A stretch of DNA of 64,000 nucleotides, from assembly GCA_034190875.2 (NCBI GenBank), contig CM067346.1, positions 12,904,435 to 12,968,434 of the forward strand. The letters are read 5' to 3'. The notes under the pieces are model-generated. The model saw only the letters and a program-made list of their open reading frames with translations. It had not been told where the DNA came from and made no database searches. Below are positions 10,030 through 24,081 of this stretch, one piece after another; the stretch's first letter is position 1, and each line of letters opens with the position of its first letter. The DNA comes from Urechis unicinctus. Its lineage: Eukaryota > Annelida > Polychaeta > Xenopneusta > Urechidae. The translations under genes and the position numbers were made by a program.

Positions 10030-12670
10030 TAAGGGGAATTAATTAGTTGTGCATCTGGCATACATTAGCTGACCAATTGTTTGACCTCACATGGTCCTGC
10101 TGCAGAAGGTCATGCATTTACAAAGACATTTCGTACACAATGCGTCGGATTGCATTCCTCCAAAGAATATTGCTCATTCTTGTATATTCAATCGGCTCAA
10201 AAAGTATCACTTATATAGAGACATTTGCTCCTAAATATGCGACTTCCTCTGTTTAAAACTTCATTCTGCATTATAGAAAATGTGTTTGTTTATGATTGGC
10301 GAGCAAGTATCATTTTGTTAAAGGTGTACGATTCCTCTCAAATTCCCTGGCACTCCAATGATATATGTTCCGTCCCCATCACACTGTTTAAGGAATCTGT
10401 CACAAAACGATCATACAAGCGGTAAGTGTTGCATGAATGCACACCAATCAGTCATTGAAAGGCATACAAGGCATCAAACATAGGTATAAAAACAATGAAA
10501 CGCTCTTGTAACGACTAACATTAGTGCATCTTCTTTCCACATCTTGCCGATTTAGCGTGTCATGGGTCTACCACTGTAAGCAAATAGAGTTACAATAATT
10601 GCTGACACGACAGCTATTTTATGCACTATATTGGAAATCACGGCATCGGCAGTACCCATGACACCTGAACGACATAGAGAGGTCGACAAAGAAAAGCACA
10701 GGGGGGTCATATTTTATTGGAGAAATTCATCGCATCACAACACTTAAAGAAACATATATATTGGAATATATCAATGATTTTACGCACCCAGAATCTCTAT
10801 TTGTCGATCAATGTCTGTTTTGAGCTATTGTATGCTACCTATGGTCCGTATTGTTGATAATCTTATTACCGAATATACCTGAACACGGTTGCGTAGATAT
10901 GTAATGCAAGTATAGCGCAATCAATCTTTTTGTACAAGTCTTCCTCCCAGTTTGAGTTTATATTGCGTCATATACTTAGACTTTTATGTGACCTCGACCT
11001 CATAAAAATAACCATCGACATCATAATGTGTCTTCTGAACGACATTGTCATGTAAAAAAAACATTTTGTCAGCAATAGAGGCACAATCCCTTCAGGCTAT
11101 TCAATTTGCTAACACTGTTGGCTGTATTATTGATTTATTAGCAATGCCATATGAGTGAGATCATTGAATGATGCCCAAGACATCCGCCACTTAAACCCTG
11201 CTATACCTATGCAATAATGTACCGATGTTATGAATTAGGGCCATGCATGCAGCATGAAACAAGGTGAGTCCAGCATGATTTGTGTGTTCAGAATGAACCA
11301 TAGCTATTATATCCAACGATTGTCTTCCCATAAACAATGATGGCGCAATAATAACTTCAGAGCCAAACATTGTGCTCAAGTTGTTGTATACTAAGCGTTT
11401 GGTAATTAATTTAGGTGATCTCTTTAACGAAACTTTTTCTTGCATGGATGGCCGTGAACCGATAATATGCAACTCCGGCTTGATTATTTCAGTCAGAAAT
11501 CGTGTCCGCATACGAACGCAGCACCCCAATCATAACATATTTGTTGATATAAAGTATCAGTCCCTAAATATTAAAGTGGCAAATATAACCATGCTGGGCA
11601 TTTACAAATATTAGTTGAAAGAGTCGAGCCTTTGTGTAAGGCGGCGCATAATATATACAATGGCTTGACGGAACGGAACTGTTTGTGACCACACCAGTGC
11701 AATAATGGTGCTAAATGTTCTCATAACTTCTCATGTTGTTATTTTATATGCAGCTCGTAAGGGTTCTGAATGTGTCCCTTGCACTTATGCAATGTGTTCT
11801 ATGGGCCTGCTGACGCTCTGATTAATCTGATATAATGATCCATAAATGTCGGGCTCAATACCAAGCTGCAGTTACCTTCCTAAGACGTGGCGCATTCCCA
11901 ATATTGTAGATGTGTGATTACTGGCGACCATTTACACGTTTAAGAACGGATATTTACACGAAATTTGGTTTCTAAGAAATAGCAGTTAGTTAGCGATCTT
12001 AATCATTAAACTTTATTCATATTTACAAAAACACAGAAATCGAGCCATAATTCAGGACGAGGGGTTGCCTTTGCCAACTTAACAAATACATAGGAATTGA
12101 ATGATGACTTGTTATTTATCCACCTATTGTCATAGCTCTTCCCTAATATCTACTTAAACTGGACATTTTATCTTTGGGTTAATCGGTAAAATATCCACGT
12201 CACACTAGGCAATGTGAAATATTTAGTTTAGCAACGATTTCGTTGACTGTTGAAATAAAATCTGTCATTGATGGTTATTAAATATCCAGGAAGCGAATTG
12301 TAAAAAAATCATTTAGACACATTCGCAAACGAGTGTGGTTTTTGTTTGCAAAATTGTGAAAGCAAAATTGGCCTGCAAGCATAAACGCAGCACATGCTTC
12401 TCAAATGAATAAGATAATGCAGGCTCTGTTCATGGTGTCGTCTGCTAATATACGTTTATTGGAAGTTTACGTTCATTTACGTAGAGCGAGTGGCCAAAGA
12501 AATTTGAAAAACGAACGAAAGGGTGAATAGATTCGGTGTGCTCGGGCCCTCGAGATAGTCTAATGATTTTAATGTTGCATTGTCTCGGTAGATTCGTAAT
12601 GCATTATCGTATTAAGTCGCCTCAAGACACAAATTTAACATACTGTGTACCTGCCGCTGAAGCAATATTT
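10030..12670. repeat. Diverged repeat module R2/R3, copy 2
   Basis: This is the most complete left-half copy of the module. It aligns in order with 0.84-1.53 kb, 28.06-29.47 kb and 52.04-54.57 kb. Landmarks include gttgcatgaatgca, catcttctttccac, gtgtcatgggtctaccac, ttatgcaatgtgttctatgg, ctgattaat(c/g)tgatataat and, at 12.6 kb, a c(a/g)t(a/t)atgcattatcgt-like run matched at 54.5 kb. Between landmarks the sequence is too diverged to align by eye. Confidence 0.6.
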
Positions 12671-13439
12671 TGTCATTTTTCTATTAGAACAGTCGCAGTA
12701 AAGTTGAGGTATGAGAGTATCTACAGCAACATAATTACCTTTGGTACTGCAATGTTCTAGCCGCAAGTTATGCTTGCTGTGTAAATGTATGTGATTTCAT
12801 CTTGGTTGCAATGCTATCGTTGCTTCAACAGAAAATGTATTTATTAGGTAAGCAATATGATGCAATCTCGTATAATGTTCCCTTCTAAAATGCAAAGAAA
12901 ATTGTAATTTATTCTGTTTTAGCAAACTATCAGCTTCTAAAGGGCATTCAAAGAGACTTTTCAGCTGGAGGTAGCATGAGGCGCACTTACCCCCTTCGAT
13001 GCTTTATATTACGAGTACGTTGGCGACCGCCAACACCAAGCTAGCTCCTTTCGAGAGCTATATTAGCCATTTGTACTGGTCCATATGCACTCTAAAGCAA
13101 AACAAAATGCATATAATATTTAAACGTTTATTACCACGCTGATAACAATTAGATATGTGCACCTAGCTCTACTGGAAATTTTGTTTTCTAACAATTGTTT
13201 TATATAACTCATATTTGTGAGAACGGACATATTGATGTCAAAATCAGTGTGAATACTTTAACGCGACTACATTTACATGCAATAAAAGCTATCTATGCAA
13301 CCCCGAACCTATTATGTCGCCTATCTTTTCGTACGAACTTCCTGTCCAAATGGTAAGTTTGCATTAAACATCCTGACTGCAGAGGGCGTCCAATTTTATA
13401 GCCGTATGTGGCAGCAAAATCGTCGTTCCCATTGAAATG
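12671..13439. other. No feature recognised
   Basis: AT-rich sequence with no supported gene. Confidence 0.4.
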
Positions 13440-13920
13440 AAGCTCGGCGGCGAGGTTCGGTCGTGGGAGCACAGGAAATGTTTGAAGAAATCAAACAACG
13501 CTTTCCTGCTTTTTTTATCAAGGGCAAATTGTCGTATCTGTTCTATCCGCGCTCTGCGGTATTAAAGACGTAATTAATGTTGAATGCCCTGTCCACTTTA
13601 ATATATGCTGACGACTGAACACTCATTGCCCCTCTATGTCATAGATGCTGAGCTTATGATTTAACTATTGGAGGAATACGCACAAGAATGTGATGCAGTT
13701 TTCAGTAGCTATTCAAGTATTGTGCCAATCTAAAATATACCACAATGATACCGACATTTAAGTAAAGCTAAATGGATCCATTTGAAGGAAGTGCAATAAC
13801 GCTGATTTATTGGACATAAATGCAATGATGCAAACATCGAGAAAGCTATAGGAAAGCTATCGTATCGTGTAGACACTCATTGTTTCGAGGCATATTGGGT
13901 GACGACCATAGGATTTGATT
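13440..13920 (+). pseudogene. LINE-type reverse transcriptase fossil
   Basis: Several frames on the plus strand together spell the order of a non-LTR retrotransposon reverse transcriptase. Near 13,520 SYLF resembles the 'SPYLF' segment. At about 13,607 IYADD is followed by a stop and then TLIAPL, the catalytic YADD box. At about 13,660 LLEEYAQECDAVF resembles the following helix. At 13,810-13,870 FIGHKCNDANIEKAIGKLSYR resembles the 'YLGH...DDADIE..I..LY.R' block of jockey/CR1-like elements. Stops and frame shifts interrupt all of it, so it is inactive. The endonuclease domain and element ends are not visible. Confidence 0.65.
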
Positions 13921-14336
13921 CGATTGTAAATTTCTATCTAATTTGGGGGAAGCCAATGATATGTTATTAATTGCCTCGTCGTAGCGTTTGCCTTTAGAAG
14001 GCTTTGTTTCAATTGTTAACATTACCGCAGGTACAAATGCTGTTTTTGCGGTATGCCCGGAAATAAACTATGCAATTGAATAATTAAAATTAGGTAACTG
14101 TTAAGGCCGCTATTTTATACCAATTATAAATGTAGATTTACCAATTAGGCTCTCATTTTATTGCGGGTTATGTGTAGCAGCAAAACGTTTCGATTGTAAT
14201 CCTCCTATCGTGGTATCAGCACGCCGCACAAAGTTTGGTGGTAAGTTATAAAAATACGCAACGAACTTTTATCTGAGCTCAACAGCATATGTCGTGAAAG
14301 TTTGCATGGGTTCTTGCCGCGGTTGATGCATTTACA
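13921..14336. other. No feature recognised
   Basis: May include further decayed LINE sequence, but nothing alignable was seen. Confidence 0.35.
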
Positions 14337-14379
14337 ACTAGTGTTGGAGTGCCGTTAAACCATATGCTTACCTTACCTC
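14337..14379 (+). mobile_element. SINE 3' tail fragment
   Basis: The run agtgttggagtgccgttaaa, then ccatatgcttaccttacct, closely matches the 3' end of the repeat at 48,428-48,472, including the start of its (CTTAC)n tail. The body of the element is not recognisable upstream. Confidence 0.6.
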
Positions 14380-16494
14380 GATGCGTTTACAAATTAGATG
14401 TCACAATATAGCTCAGCATGAATATTTCCAGGTCACGTATCCTACGACAGCCTGCTTGAGCTTTCAGCACCACAGAACAACCAGTCACAAATGCATAGCA
14501 CGATACATTGATCCCAAACTGAACCTCGGTCCAAAATTACTTAATCGGTCATAATTTAACTGCGACTACGATTGATTTGCATTCAGCTCAAAGTTTTCAT
14601 GTTTTTATGGAACAAACAAACCTTGTGTAGGTGTCACGTCCTACCATTATGAAATTAAGCACTCAGGCCATGTTGTTGTGTTGTAAGTCGATAATTCGGC
14701 GGCATCTTGATCAATAGATGATTATAGACTAAAATGGATATTTTCCCGCTAAATATAATAATGGCACGCTGCAAATTCACAATAGTTGCAAGTTATGAGA
14801 AAGCCTAATGTATAGCCGATGTTATACATAGCCCTATACACGAAACTGCTGTGATACTTGCCTATGGTAAGCAAGCTTTACTTGATGGATGTAAGTAAAA
14901 TTTAAAAGCCGGCCGGCTAACTCGGAAGGCAATTAACTTGGCTGCAGTTTAAAGCTCTCCTTGGGGTAATATACAAACCTTTGTAAACATCCATTGGACG
15001 ATTCCCGCAGGGTCAATCAGGTCTCGACCCAACTCCATTACTGACGGCATTCGAAAAGTTTCAAAATATATGGGTATCAAAGCCAATTACTTCTTACTGG
15101 AAGATATATTTGCACATGAGGTTTGGTGGGAGTGTTATAGTTCAATATATTTAACAATTACTGGAATGTAATTGTTTGCAGCGCTCATAGCTTATTGTAT
15201 CTATGTGTCGGCCTATACCCTGGCCTAAATCGCAACAGTTATAGGTGGTCACCAAAACCGTGAGCCTAAACAAATGTATATGTTTAAAGCAGCTAATATC
15301 TACCGATGACCAACTGACTCATGGAATACCATTGCAATTATGTCATTTTCTCAAGCGTACCTAATTAACACACCCATGTCAGTTGTAAGCCAACATATGA
15401 TTTATCGTGAACATACGATGTCAAAAAATAAGCCTCGTTCTCGAACACGGGATTTTGGTATCAGCAACATTCATGAATAAATCATAACAAAATATGAATC
15501 GGTCCTTATGAAGGGAGCAACAATGTACAATACCGCATGCGATTTTAGCAAAGCTGCTGTGTCTCCATTATCCAGCCGCCTCTGATATTGTCGAGGAATG
15601 CTAACTGCGAGTAATTACTGCGAGTAAGAGGGATACTTATGGACTGTACCTCATAGTTCAGAGCATTAGCAGCCAGTATCCCAGTTAACCCTTGATGTTA
15701 ATGACTATACATGTGTCATCCACATCCATTGCATACTCATTTACTGCATATTACCAGCTTATAGTGTTGACCATCTACTTCTAAGAACAGCGACTGAACC
15801 ACCCAATATTAGCATGAAAGCTAATGTCGCCACGTCAGCTATAAAATAGCGATTAGTTGTCCCATTTACTCACTTTCGTGAAAAGACAATTTTGTGTTTA
15901 TATTTTCGTCAGTTCGCCGTTCCATCACACTAACAGTACCCGATATGGTGATTAAATAACTATATTCAAGGAAAGAAAAGTTAATATATCCTTTGTTCGT
16001 TATACAAGTATGATATCATTGCCACAAAATATGCAGTGTCAAATACCATATTGTAGCTGACAATATAATGGGTAAACGAACATATACCTGTTATGTGTGA
16101 TAACGATCTACGGCGAGGTGATGTATTAAGGGCTGCAACAATACCAGTCTCCGCCCTACTCCTGCTTTTCCCGGTTATTCGGTGATAGGTTTATGCTTCA
16201 GTTTGCTGAGAAGCAGCAGATTGCAATACCTATTCTATTACGCAATCGGCTAGGCTATGCTTGAATCAGAAAAGCGGGTCTCGTCTACACTAACTTCTGA
16301 GCATCTGGACAGATCTGTAATAGGACGAGTGTTGGATGCCTTCAACAAGCCATTGATGCAAATGCAATCGGCAGTTATGCGGCTGTTTCGTCAATTAGAT
16401 TCCAGTAAAGTGCCTTTACCTATCAACCTTAGGTAGCTTTTTCCCATTATCGCCAGCCATTATCATACAAGGAAAAAAACATCCTTCTGATAGA
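14380..16494. other. No feature recognised
   Basis: AT-rich DNA. No domain-bearing frame, RNA gene or clear repeat was seen. Confidence 0.4.
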
Positions 16495-16960
16495 CTTCTG
16501 ATTACGGTCAAAGTGCAAAATGTCATAGCCCTTTCGTCTGGGCAACTGTACACATTGAATTAAGCACCTACAAGCTAGTCATCATACTCTCTCATCGTCA
16601 CATGCTCGTTCATATCACTTTTGCGCAAGCTAATAATCATCATATTCCACGTATACAACAAGATATGAAATGGCCTTGCACAGAAAAAGCATGTTGCTTT
16701 GGCTGTTCTCGTGTTTTCCTGTTATGCAGTCCCAGTTAGTAAAATATTACACACTGCCTACTCATAAGCAATATTGATGGACTCATTTAAGGCAGAAATA
16801 AGATCAAATAACCCTTCACTGTGTGATCGGTGTCATGTATGCATTTAAAACTAACGCAATATTAAGAATGGATCGCTGTCAGCAAGGGCGACTCAGCGAC
16901 CCGGGCAATCAAATCCGTTAGTAAGAGGAAGACCTTCATTACAATGTAGGACGATTGGAG
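16495..16960. repeat. Diverged module N, copy 1 (pairs with 46,765-47,220)
   Basis: Shared ordered landmarks are cggtcaaa(g/a)tg, atgtcata(g/a)cc or its variant, ctttcgtctg, acaagcta, atatatggcc / atatgaaatggcc followed by ttgcaca, and tcagcgacc. The orientation is the same. Confidence 0.55.
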
Positions 16961-17087
16961 AAGCCACCTGTTACTAAACATCGATCAGAAAGCAAAATGA
17001 TTCTCCTGGTGGAAAGGAAAAACTCGCTTAATCTGTAAACTATTTCGTTGACGTATTTTTATATCAGCTGTATAGTCGTGAAGTGCA

Positions 17088-17225
17088 TACATATATATAT
17101 ATGAATATATATATATATGCATGCATATGTATATACATAATATATATATATATGTATATATACATATATATATATCATATATATATGTATATAACATATA
17201 TATATGCATATGTATATGATTATAC

Positions 17226-17258
<33 letters not shown>

Positions 17259-17269
17259 ATATATATATG
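17088..17269. repeat. Interrupted (AT)n microsatellite
   Basis: AT dinucleotide tracts broken by gcatgc, gtatat and catatat variants. Confidence 0.95.
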
Positions 17270-17321
17270 AGACATATACTGTCCTATAGTCTATAGTATC
17301 TGCGGGTCAGCATTTTCATGT

Positions 17322-17372
17322 GCATATATATATATATATCTGTATGTATATACATACAGTATATGTATATAT

Positions 17373-17419
<47 letters not shown>
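17322..17419. repeat. (AT)n microsatellite
   Basis: Mostly pure AT with a gtatgtatatacatac-like interruption. A 50-bp unique spacer separates it from the array at 17,088-17,269. Confidence 0.95.
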
Positions 17420-17420
<1 letters not shown>

Positions 17421-18156
17421 GCAAAAAACCAACCTTTTTGGGACATTGGAGGCGACGAAGCTTATAGTCATTGGAGCGATTTGATATGATAATTTCTGTT
17501 TTTCTGTTGGTCTGTCACTACATCATGTTCCGGTTTATAGTAATTATATTTTTGATTTATATTGTTTCATATAGCTTTATATATATTTTGTGTGTATATA
17601 AAAAGGGTGTGTTCCTAAATAGTTCGGGCACTACGGACCCTTAAAAAACCACTATTTTGGAACCAAGCAATAACCCTCAATTTTAGACATAAAAAAGGAA
17701 CAAGGAACTTTACGAATAATTCGACCTGTGTAAGCATTTTGGTTTGAACAGGCAAATAAATATCTCTCTCTAGCTCATTGGAAAACGTCGAGACTAAATA
17801 TATGCTTTTATTTCCTCTATCGAATGTCTCGTGGAAAGAATATATTCATGAAGGAAGTAATTGTAATATACCATAAGTTGGGATAATGATATATCGGATT
17901 ATAACGAGAAACAAGCTGTTAAAGTCATAGTACCAAACGCCCATAACCAATTCCTGCGCGATGCATGAGCCAAAACCTTGCAATGGATAAAAGTGAATGG
18001 AGATAATGAACAGTGTAACATCACTTTTAAATAAAAAAAATGTACAATAAAGTGCTCAAAAAAGTCTTGATTTTTTTGTAAACCCAAGACGTGTGCCAAG
18101 ATGTGACTGTGTACCAAATTGGTTTGTCGATTGTCTCAAAAAGGTTGCATTCGCAT
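17420..18156. other. Spacer between AT arrays, nothing recognised
   Basis: AT-rich sequence with no supported gene. Confidence 0.4.
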
Positions 18157-18320
<164 letters not shown>

Positions 18321-18400
18321 TCATATTAGGAAGTAATTCTCCTAATAGTTTGGATAATTCATATCTGCTCTCTATATATATATTACTCTGTAAAAGTATC

Positions 18401-18535
18401 TAGCTTCTAAGGTGATATATCTAATATATCATTGCACTGCATGCATCCTATTCTCAATGTTAAATTACCCTGATCTGGCTTTCTAAGGTGACCTAATCAC
18501 ATTGCACTGTTGCATTATTCTCAATGTTAAAGTGA
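18401..18535. repeat. Two-copy tandem repeat, about 77-bp period
   Basis: ttctaaggtga(t/c), then attgcactg, then attctcaatgttaaa, occurs twice in succession, starting near 18,404 and 18,481. Confidence 0.7.
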
Positions 18536-19109
18536 TTCATAATCCTCTTGTCCATGGTGGCAACCCATTGATATGTTTTGGGATTATGTAATATCTATTA
18601 GAACATTAAAATACGTCAACGACAAATGCGCTATTAATTTTCATCGCTTAAGCAAAACCATCAACAAGCGCATACGTGCTTTGGTCGCAGTCAGGTTATA
18701 TGCTGAATTGATACATAAAAAATTCTTTTAGGCTATGATCCCCAAATACCTAGAAGTTGGAAGCATTTAGCCGTAGCATTTAGTTCGAAGCATTTAACCG
18801 AAAAAGTTCCAAGTTTGTATGATTTGAAGCAATATGACAAAGCATTTTTTGTTATTTATTTCCTCTTTCTACTGTCTACTGATCTCACTTGACATGTATG
18901 ACTAGCACAATCTGAAAGTTGTAGCTTTGGCGGCTTTGAATATGTTGTATGCCTGATTCAATTTTAACAAGCGGTGTGTGCTATAATTGAGATCAGGCAC
19001 CCTGTATGCTTCTTTTCCTATTTAGGTTGGTTGTAGGGCCCAAGATCTTTCAAGAAGAGCGAAAGTCTGTGTCATCTCTAGAACCAAAAGCCTAGGAATC
19101 TATATGCGA
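18536..19109. other. No feature recognised
   Basis: No gene or repeat could be supported. Confidence 0.4.
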
Positions 19110-21360
19110 GAAGAGGAAACATTCGGCATTGTCTAGAAAATGTATCGATGCTTTGAGTTGGTCTGTAAGTACGCGTCCGATCCTTCATAAGGCCTCATCG
19201 ATGACGCATAGTTTGCCTTGTTGCATTGATTGTTGCCGGATTATGCAGTTATATGGTCTGCCTCTAATGATTACCTCAACAAACGTGTATAATGAACCAC
19301 CATTACATCGAGGTATGGCGCCGCCACCCATTTTGTGTTGCTTACCCTGTGACAAAGTGCTGAATCAAACACCATTTCGGTAATTGTGATGATGTTATCG
19401 ACACTCTATACTTCATAGGTAATGTAAGACACGTTTCCTGAGTTCTTCTTGCAAATAAAGCAGCATAATTGGTTGTCGCTATGAGGAGTTTCTATCCTGT
19501 TGTAAAAACATGCACTCGTAACCCAAGCCTAGTTGCATTATTGAGATGAAATAGGGCTTCGCGCAAAGTATTTCGCTTTGAATAACCTGTAAAGATTAGT
19601 AACCTCGTGTCTCTCATCCATTAAGACCGTGACAAATATTTATTGGATTCAACACTTAAGTATTAAGTATGCGCCAGGATTTGAATGCAAACAAAGACGT
19701 CATGGAAATATGAGTTCGACGGGGGCCTCTCTTGTGGTCTTAATACTCCCCGTTCGATGCTATGTAATTTGGGCTTTGTAGAGGATATTTCAGGCAGTCG
19801 TTACAATGTGTTTATGTTTCCCAATAATTTAGATAAAGTACTGCATTAAGGGTACATTGCATCCCATGGCCATACACAGCCCTACGCCCGAGTCCGTGTA
19901 CCATTTTCTCTATATCCCTGAAATATCGTATCAGATAAACATTATGCGGTTCGTGTCATATCAGATAGCTACGTTTTGAAATAATGCTTGCAGACAGTTG
20001 CTACTGATGAAAACTACTAGTTACTATATCAAATGTAGTTATAGACCAATAAAATAATTGGGCTGACCAATACTGTGTTTCTAGTTGTCAACATAAAGGC
20101 AAAATGGAGAATCAACAAATGCAGATTGCGATTGGGTCTTCTACAAGAAGGCGTACTTCTGGACTACCTGTGGTTATGGCAAAACTCGCGACCCCTAGTC
20201 CAATAATGGAGGTCATTGTACCAAAGTGCCCCGGAACCACGTTGATAACGATTGTAGAATACAGAGTTCAAAATATCGCCATGTTTTTAGCCATACAAAG
20301 TTACTTACTGCACTTGCTGTCTGCGGTCGACAGAGTGGCTTTTCACCATAACTGCTATGGAAAATGGCTCATAAATTTCAAACGATGTTTTCACGTATAT
20401 TTCATAGGGTTGAACAGAAACGGAATACATTTTACAGTAACGTTTGAATTAATCACCCGATGATGTATAATAACGTCTCCACGCCAAGCGAATTATGTAA
20501 TTGACACATGTAACTAAATTAATCCGACAATTTTAGAGCGATCATTAGGCTGCGGACTATGGTTAATGAACAATGGCATTAGTCGTAAAACTAACAAAAA
20601 GCTCAGCTCCGTAAATATACGCAAATGCCAATACGATGTGTTAGGATAATATGCTTTGCGTGGCATTCCTTGTATACGGTACATCGTATTCGTTGTTTTC
20701 TCACACTGGGTACAACTCAACCAGCCAACTGTTGCACATTACATACAACAGAAGACGAAGCGAGCAAGAGCTAGGGGTGAACGTGCCCAACATTAACATA
20801 ATTATATTCAAACTAATTGGGAATCTGCATTAAATTCGAAAAATCGTGATGCAGGATGTATGTGCATTTCAAAAGAAAGCGCCGCGCACTTGCGCTTTCC
20901 TTATTAAACCTCTTAAACTCACTCGGTAAACAGTCATGTCACCAAGAATCATCAATTGAGCCCACATAAACCAATAAAACAACTAAGGGCCTTTATATGT
21001 CTATCGGTCGTCCCAAACACTGGCACAAGACTCACTTTCACCATCAAACCGCACCTCGGTCGTAGATGTTTTTACCTTTCATGATAATGGCTGGTGATAA
21101 TGGTAGTGAAAAAAAACCTGATGCTGATAGGTAATGCTACATATACACTACAATCTCATTGACGAAGCTGCCGCATAAGTGCCGATGTCATTTGCATCAA
21201 CTGATTTTAGCTGGCATGATTGATTACACATAAGTCCAAATTGCTTAGCAATTAGTGCAAACAAGACTCATGTTTTCAATATATACAACAACAAGAAGCT
21301 TTGCTGATTGCACCATAGGATGAGCATCGCATCCTTGGAAAGACAAGATCACAGGATAAA
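19110..21360. repeat. Diverged duplicated block, copy 2
   Basis: 19,110-21,090 pairs with 6,805-8,420. 20,930-21,360 pairs in the same orientation with 48,500-49,000 (landmarks aagaatca, cataaacca, attgac(g/-)a(a/g)gc(t/a)gccgcata, ttgcacataagtcca-like and cttggaaagacaag). The long plus frame at 20,104-20,463 is not conserved in the partner copy and is not called as a gene. Confidence 0.6.
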
Positions 21361-23959
21361 TACGTTCTAGTTCTCATTATCATAAGTTGCTACTACATGT
21401 TAGCTGCCCAATAATATCTTCAGATATATATATTAATTGACATTGTTTATTTGGTGCAAAAAATATGCTAATTGTAAATTATTTTTGACCTTATGACATG
21501 ACATTCTATCCCCTTTTTGGCACGATTTGTGCCATAGAATGGAGAACGAAACAAATATAACTACAAAGTTGCCTTATCACGAAGGCACTCTGATGCCTTT
21601 AGCCGCTGTAGTTTGAAGTAGTTATAAAGTAGTCATACACTGAATATGAGTGTTAAATGTACAGTCATTAACACCAGGGTGTGATGGGATGATATGCTGA
21701 TAATACCGTGAATAAACTGAGGTATAGACCATGAGATATCTCTTAATGCTCACTGGTAGTTACCAGTCCTCGATAACATAGGGGAGGGGTGGCGTAACAT
21801 GAATGTTCGAGTTATCGTCGCTATATGTCATGTGAAAACTATTTATCCAATGAAATTAGCTGTAGCTACATCGTTACTAGTATAACGTTATCACAACTGT
21901 ACCTAATAACATCGGATGCGGTATGGTAGAGTGTTCAGTCGTCGGCATATTTATAGGCTGAATTGGCGTCCAACATAACAACGTGTTTAATACCGTAAAA
22001 CGTCGGTAGTACAGATCATCTATTCGATCCTAGCGTGGAGGCCGAGAAGCGATATCTGATTGCTATGACCCTTCTTGCACTCCGACGATCGAAGCAGAGA
22101 AACTGAGACAACAAAACGCACAGTGTGAACATGAATGCTGAACGTATTACACAAGCATCTCGCTTCTTGTATTATTCAGGTATAACATGAGGTTACAAAA
22201 TGGGGCATCCTCTATAGTCTTGATGTTTAATGCAAATTTACGCTTGGTGCAGCCAGTAATCTTGCTCATCGAGATTATTCCTAATTATTTACTAAGTAAG
22301 AGTTGGCACCACAACTGGGTAGGAAGGAAAAAACTGTACGCCTTTCACCAAACCAGCCTTGCAAAAGTACTTCCCCGCTCTGCTGAAAAAACGAGCCGTA
22401 AACATTATGGATGTTATTTTGCTGCCAGACGTATGTATATTCTACTTTCGCTAGCAAGAATATAATCAAACGCATTAATATAATAAAATGCAACGAGAAA
22501 ATTTGCTAGTAAGTTTTGTTTAACAATTATCCATAATTTCTTAGAGTCACAAATAGCCATTTGTACGTCATTGTTATCTTTGACTAAATATTTGCTCTCA
22601 TTTATGATCATCAGTACAGGTGTGACCGTTGAATCCCAATTACAGTGAACGATGACGCATATTTAGCCAAATGTAATATATCCAATTCCATGAAGCTAAT
22701 GAACTGCTCATGATAAAAGCATGTGTGTATTGACTCGTGTAGCATACATTAAATTATCTTATTTAAAAAAGGACAGCAGTATATACAAGTACGGTCCCAA
22801 TAAGAGTACTTTGTAGTACAGGGTGCCATCAAGCGCAAATCAGAACGACTGGCAAAAATATATGGTTAAGACTATGATATTTTAGAATTATCGCAACCGT
22901 TGTGGACCGGATCATTTGCATGATAATTTCCCTGAATGTCATTACCTTCTGCCCATGCGCATGAAAAATACACAGTTAAAGTAGACTCAGTAGAAATTGG
23001 CAATTTAATAGATAGCCTCCACTGTAAGCTATCAACATCGTAACATACATAAATATATAACATATATAATGTCCTTAAGTCAGCCAGCGTGTGTTTGCCG
23101 GTAAATTCATATCTGCTTCATTAGCTTCATGCATTGACAATGTGTGACAGGTTCAGCTTCAGGTTCCATAAGCCCCGAAGTGCCATTTGTCAATAATTTG
23201 AAAGCAGTGAGGCGATCGCCAAATGAAGCGATATCCTGACTTCAACAGCAGTCATGCTGTTCATACGGGGCTAGGAATGTACATAAAACAATTGTCAAAT
23301 ATGCTTTCACCAGTGTACTCAAATGACGCAATAGCATACAGCCAGTTACTTTCTCTCTAAGTCAGACGGATTGGAGGTCCACTGATTGGGTTATTCATTG
23401 GCAAATATTACAACATGAAATGAATGAGTAGTATTATAGTTATTGTACAGTAACAATTTAAGCTTAATGTAGCATATTTTGCGGAGCGCCAATCTTATTT
23501 AAACTGAACATGCAATAAAGCCACAGGAATGACACTTTTGTAAGAATTAATTGATATTGTTCTATTGACTACTCAAGCGACTTTTGCTCTTATACAGTAC
23601 CTGGCACAAAACGACAAACTATACATGCAATTTTCATCCTTCACAGCACATCGTATTCCGAACCGACCAAATATGCAGGTAAAAGTTGTAAGACTATTTG
23701 TCTTAGAGGTTTCTATGCGTGAAAGATACAATATACGCTCAGTCATCTATCGCAAAGTTTTAAACCTACCGCCAGGCATATTTCGGAAAACGCAATATCT
23801 TTACAAAGCAATGTGATAATCTACCGACCCGATATGAAATGATGGCTGGACGCAAATTTAGTTGTAATGAATCTCTGTACGTCCCATGCAATGCGGTCTC
23901 AATTTTCTGTCTTCAAGGCTGTAGAGTTCATTTTTACGGAAACCCTTTGGTGCCACGAG
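21361..23959. other. No feature recognised
   Basis: No supported gene. A tRNA-promoter-like pair near 21,920-22,040 was considered and rejected. Confidence 0.4.
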
Positions 23960-24081
23960 AACATGGTGCGAATTACTTTAATTATCTGGCGGCCGCTATA
24001 TAACTATAGTTATATAGTTATAGCTATTGTTATATAGTTATATGGCGGTCGCCAGATAATTTAACTAATTCGCACCATGTT
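23960..24081. mobile_element. 122-bp near-perfect palindrome, MITE- or foldback-like
   Basis: The left arm (acatggtgcgaatta, then attatctggcggccgc, then tatataacta) is repeated as its reverse complement in the right arm (tagttatat, then ggcggtcgccagataat, then taattcgcaccatgt). Arms of about 58 bp differ at only a few sites, and the centre is a short AT-rich turn. The sequence can fold into one long hairpin. No target duplication was found, so mobile origin is inferred. Confidence 0.7.

Noticed and set aside
20104-20463. 119-codon plus frame with ATG
   Set aside because: The duplicated partner near 7.8-8.0 kb does not keep it open, and the length is near chance expectation.
21920-22045. tRNA-like box A (ggtatggtagagtgttcag) and box B (ttcgatccta), considered as a tRNA or SINE head
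   Set aside because: The boxes are about 100 bp apart, no cloverleaf can be drawn, and no tail or second copy was found.
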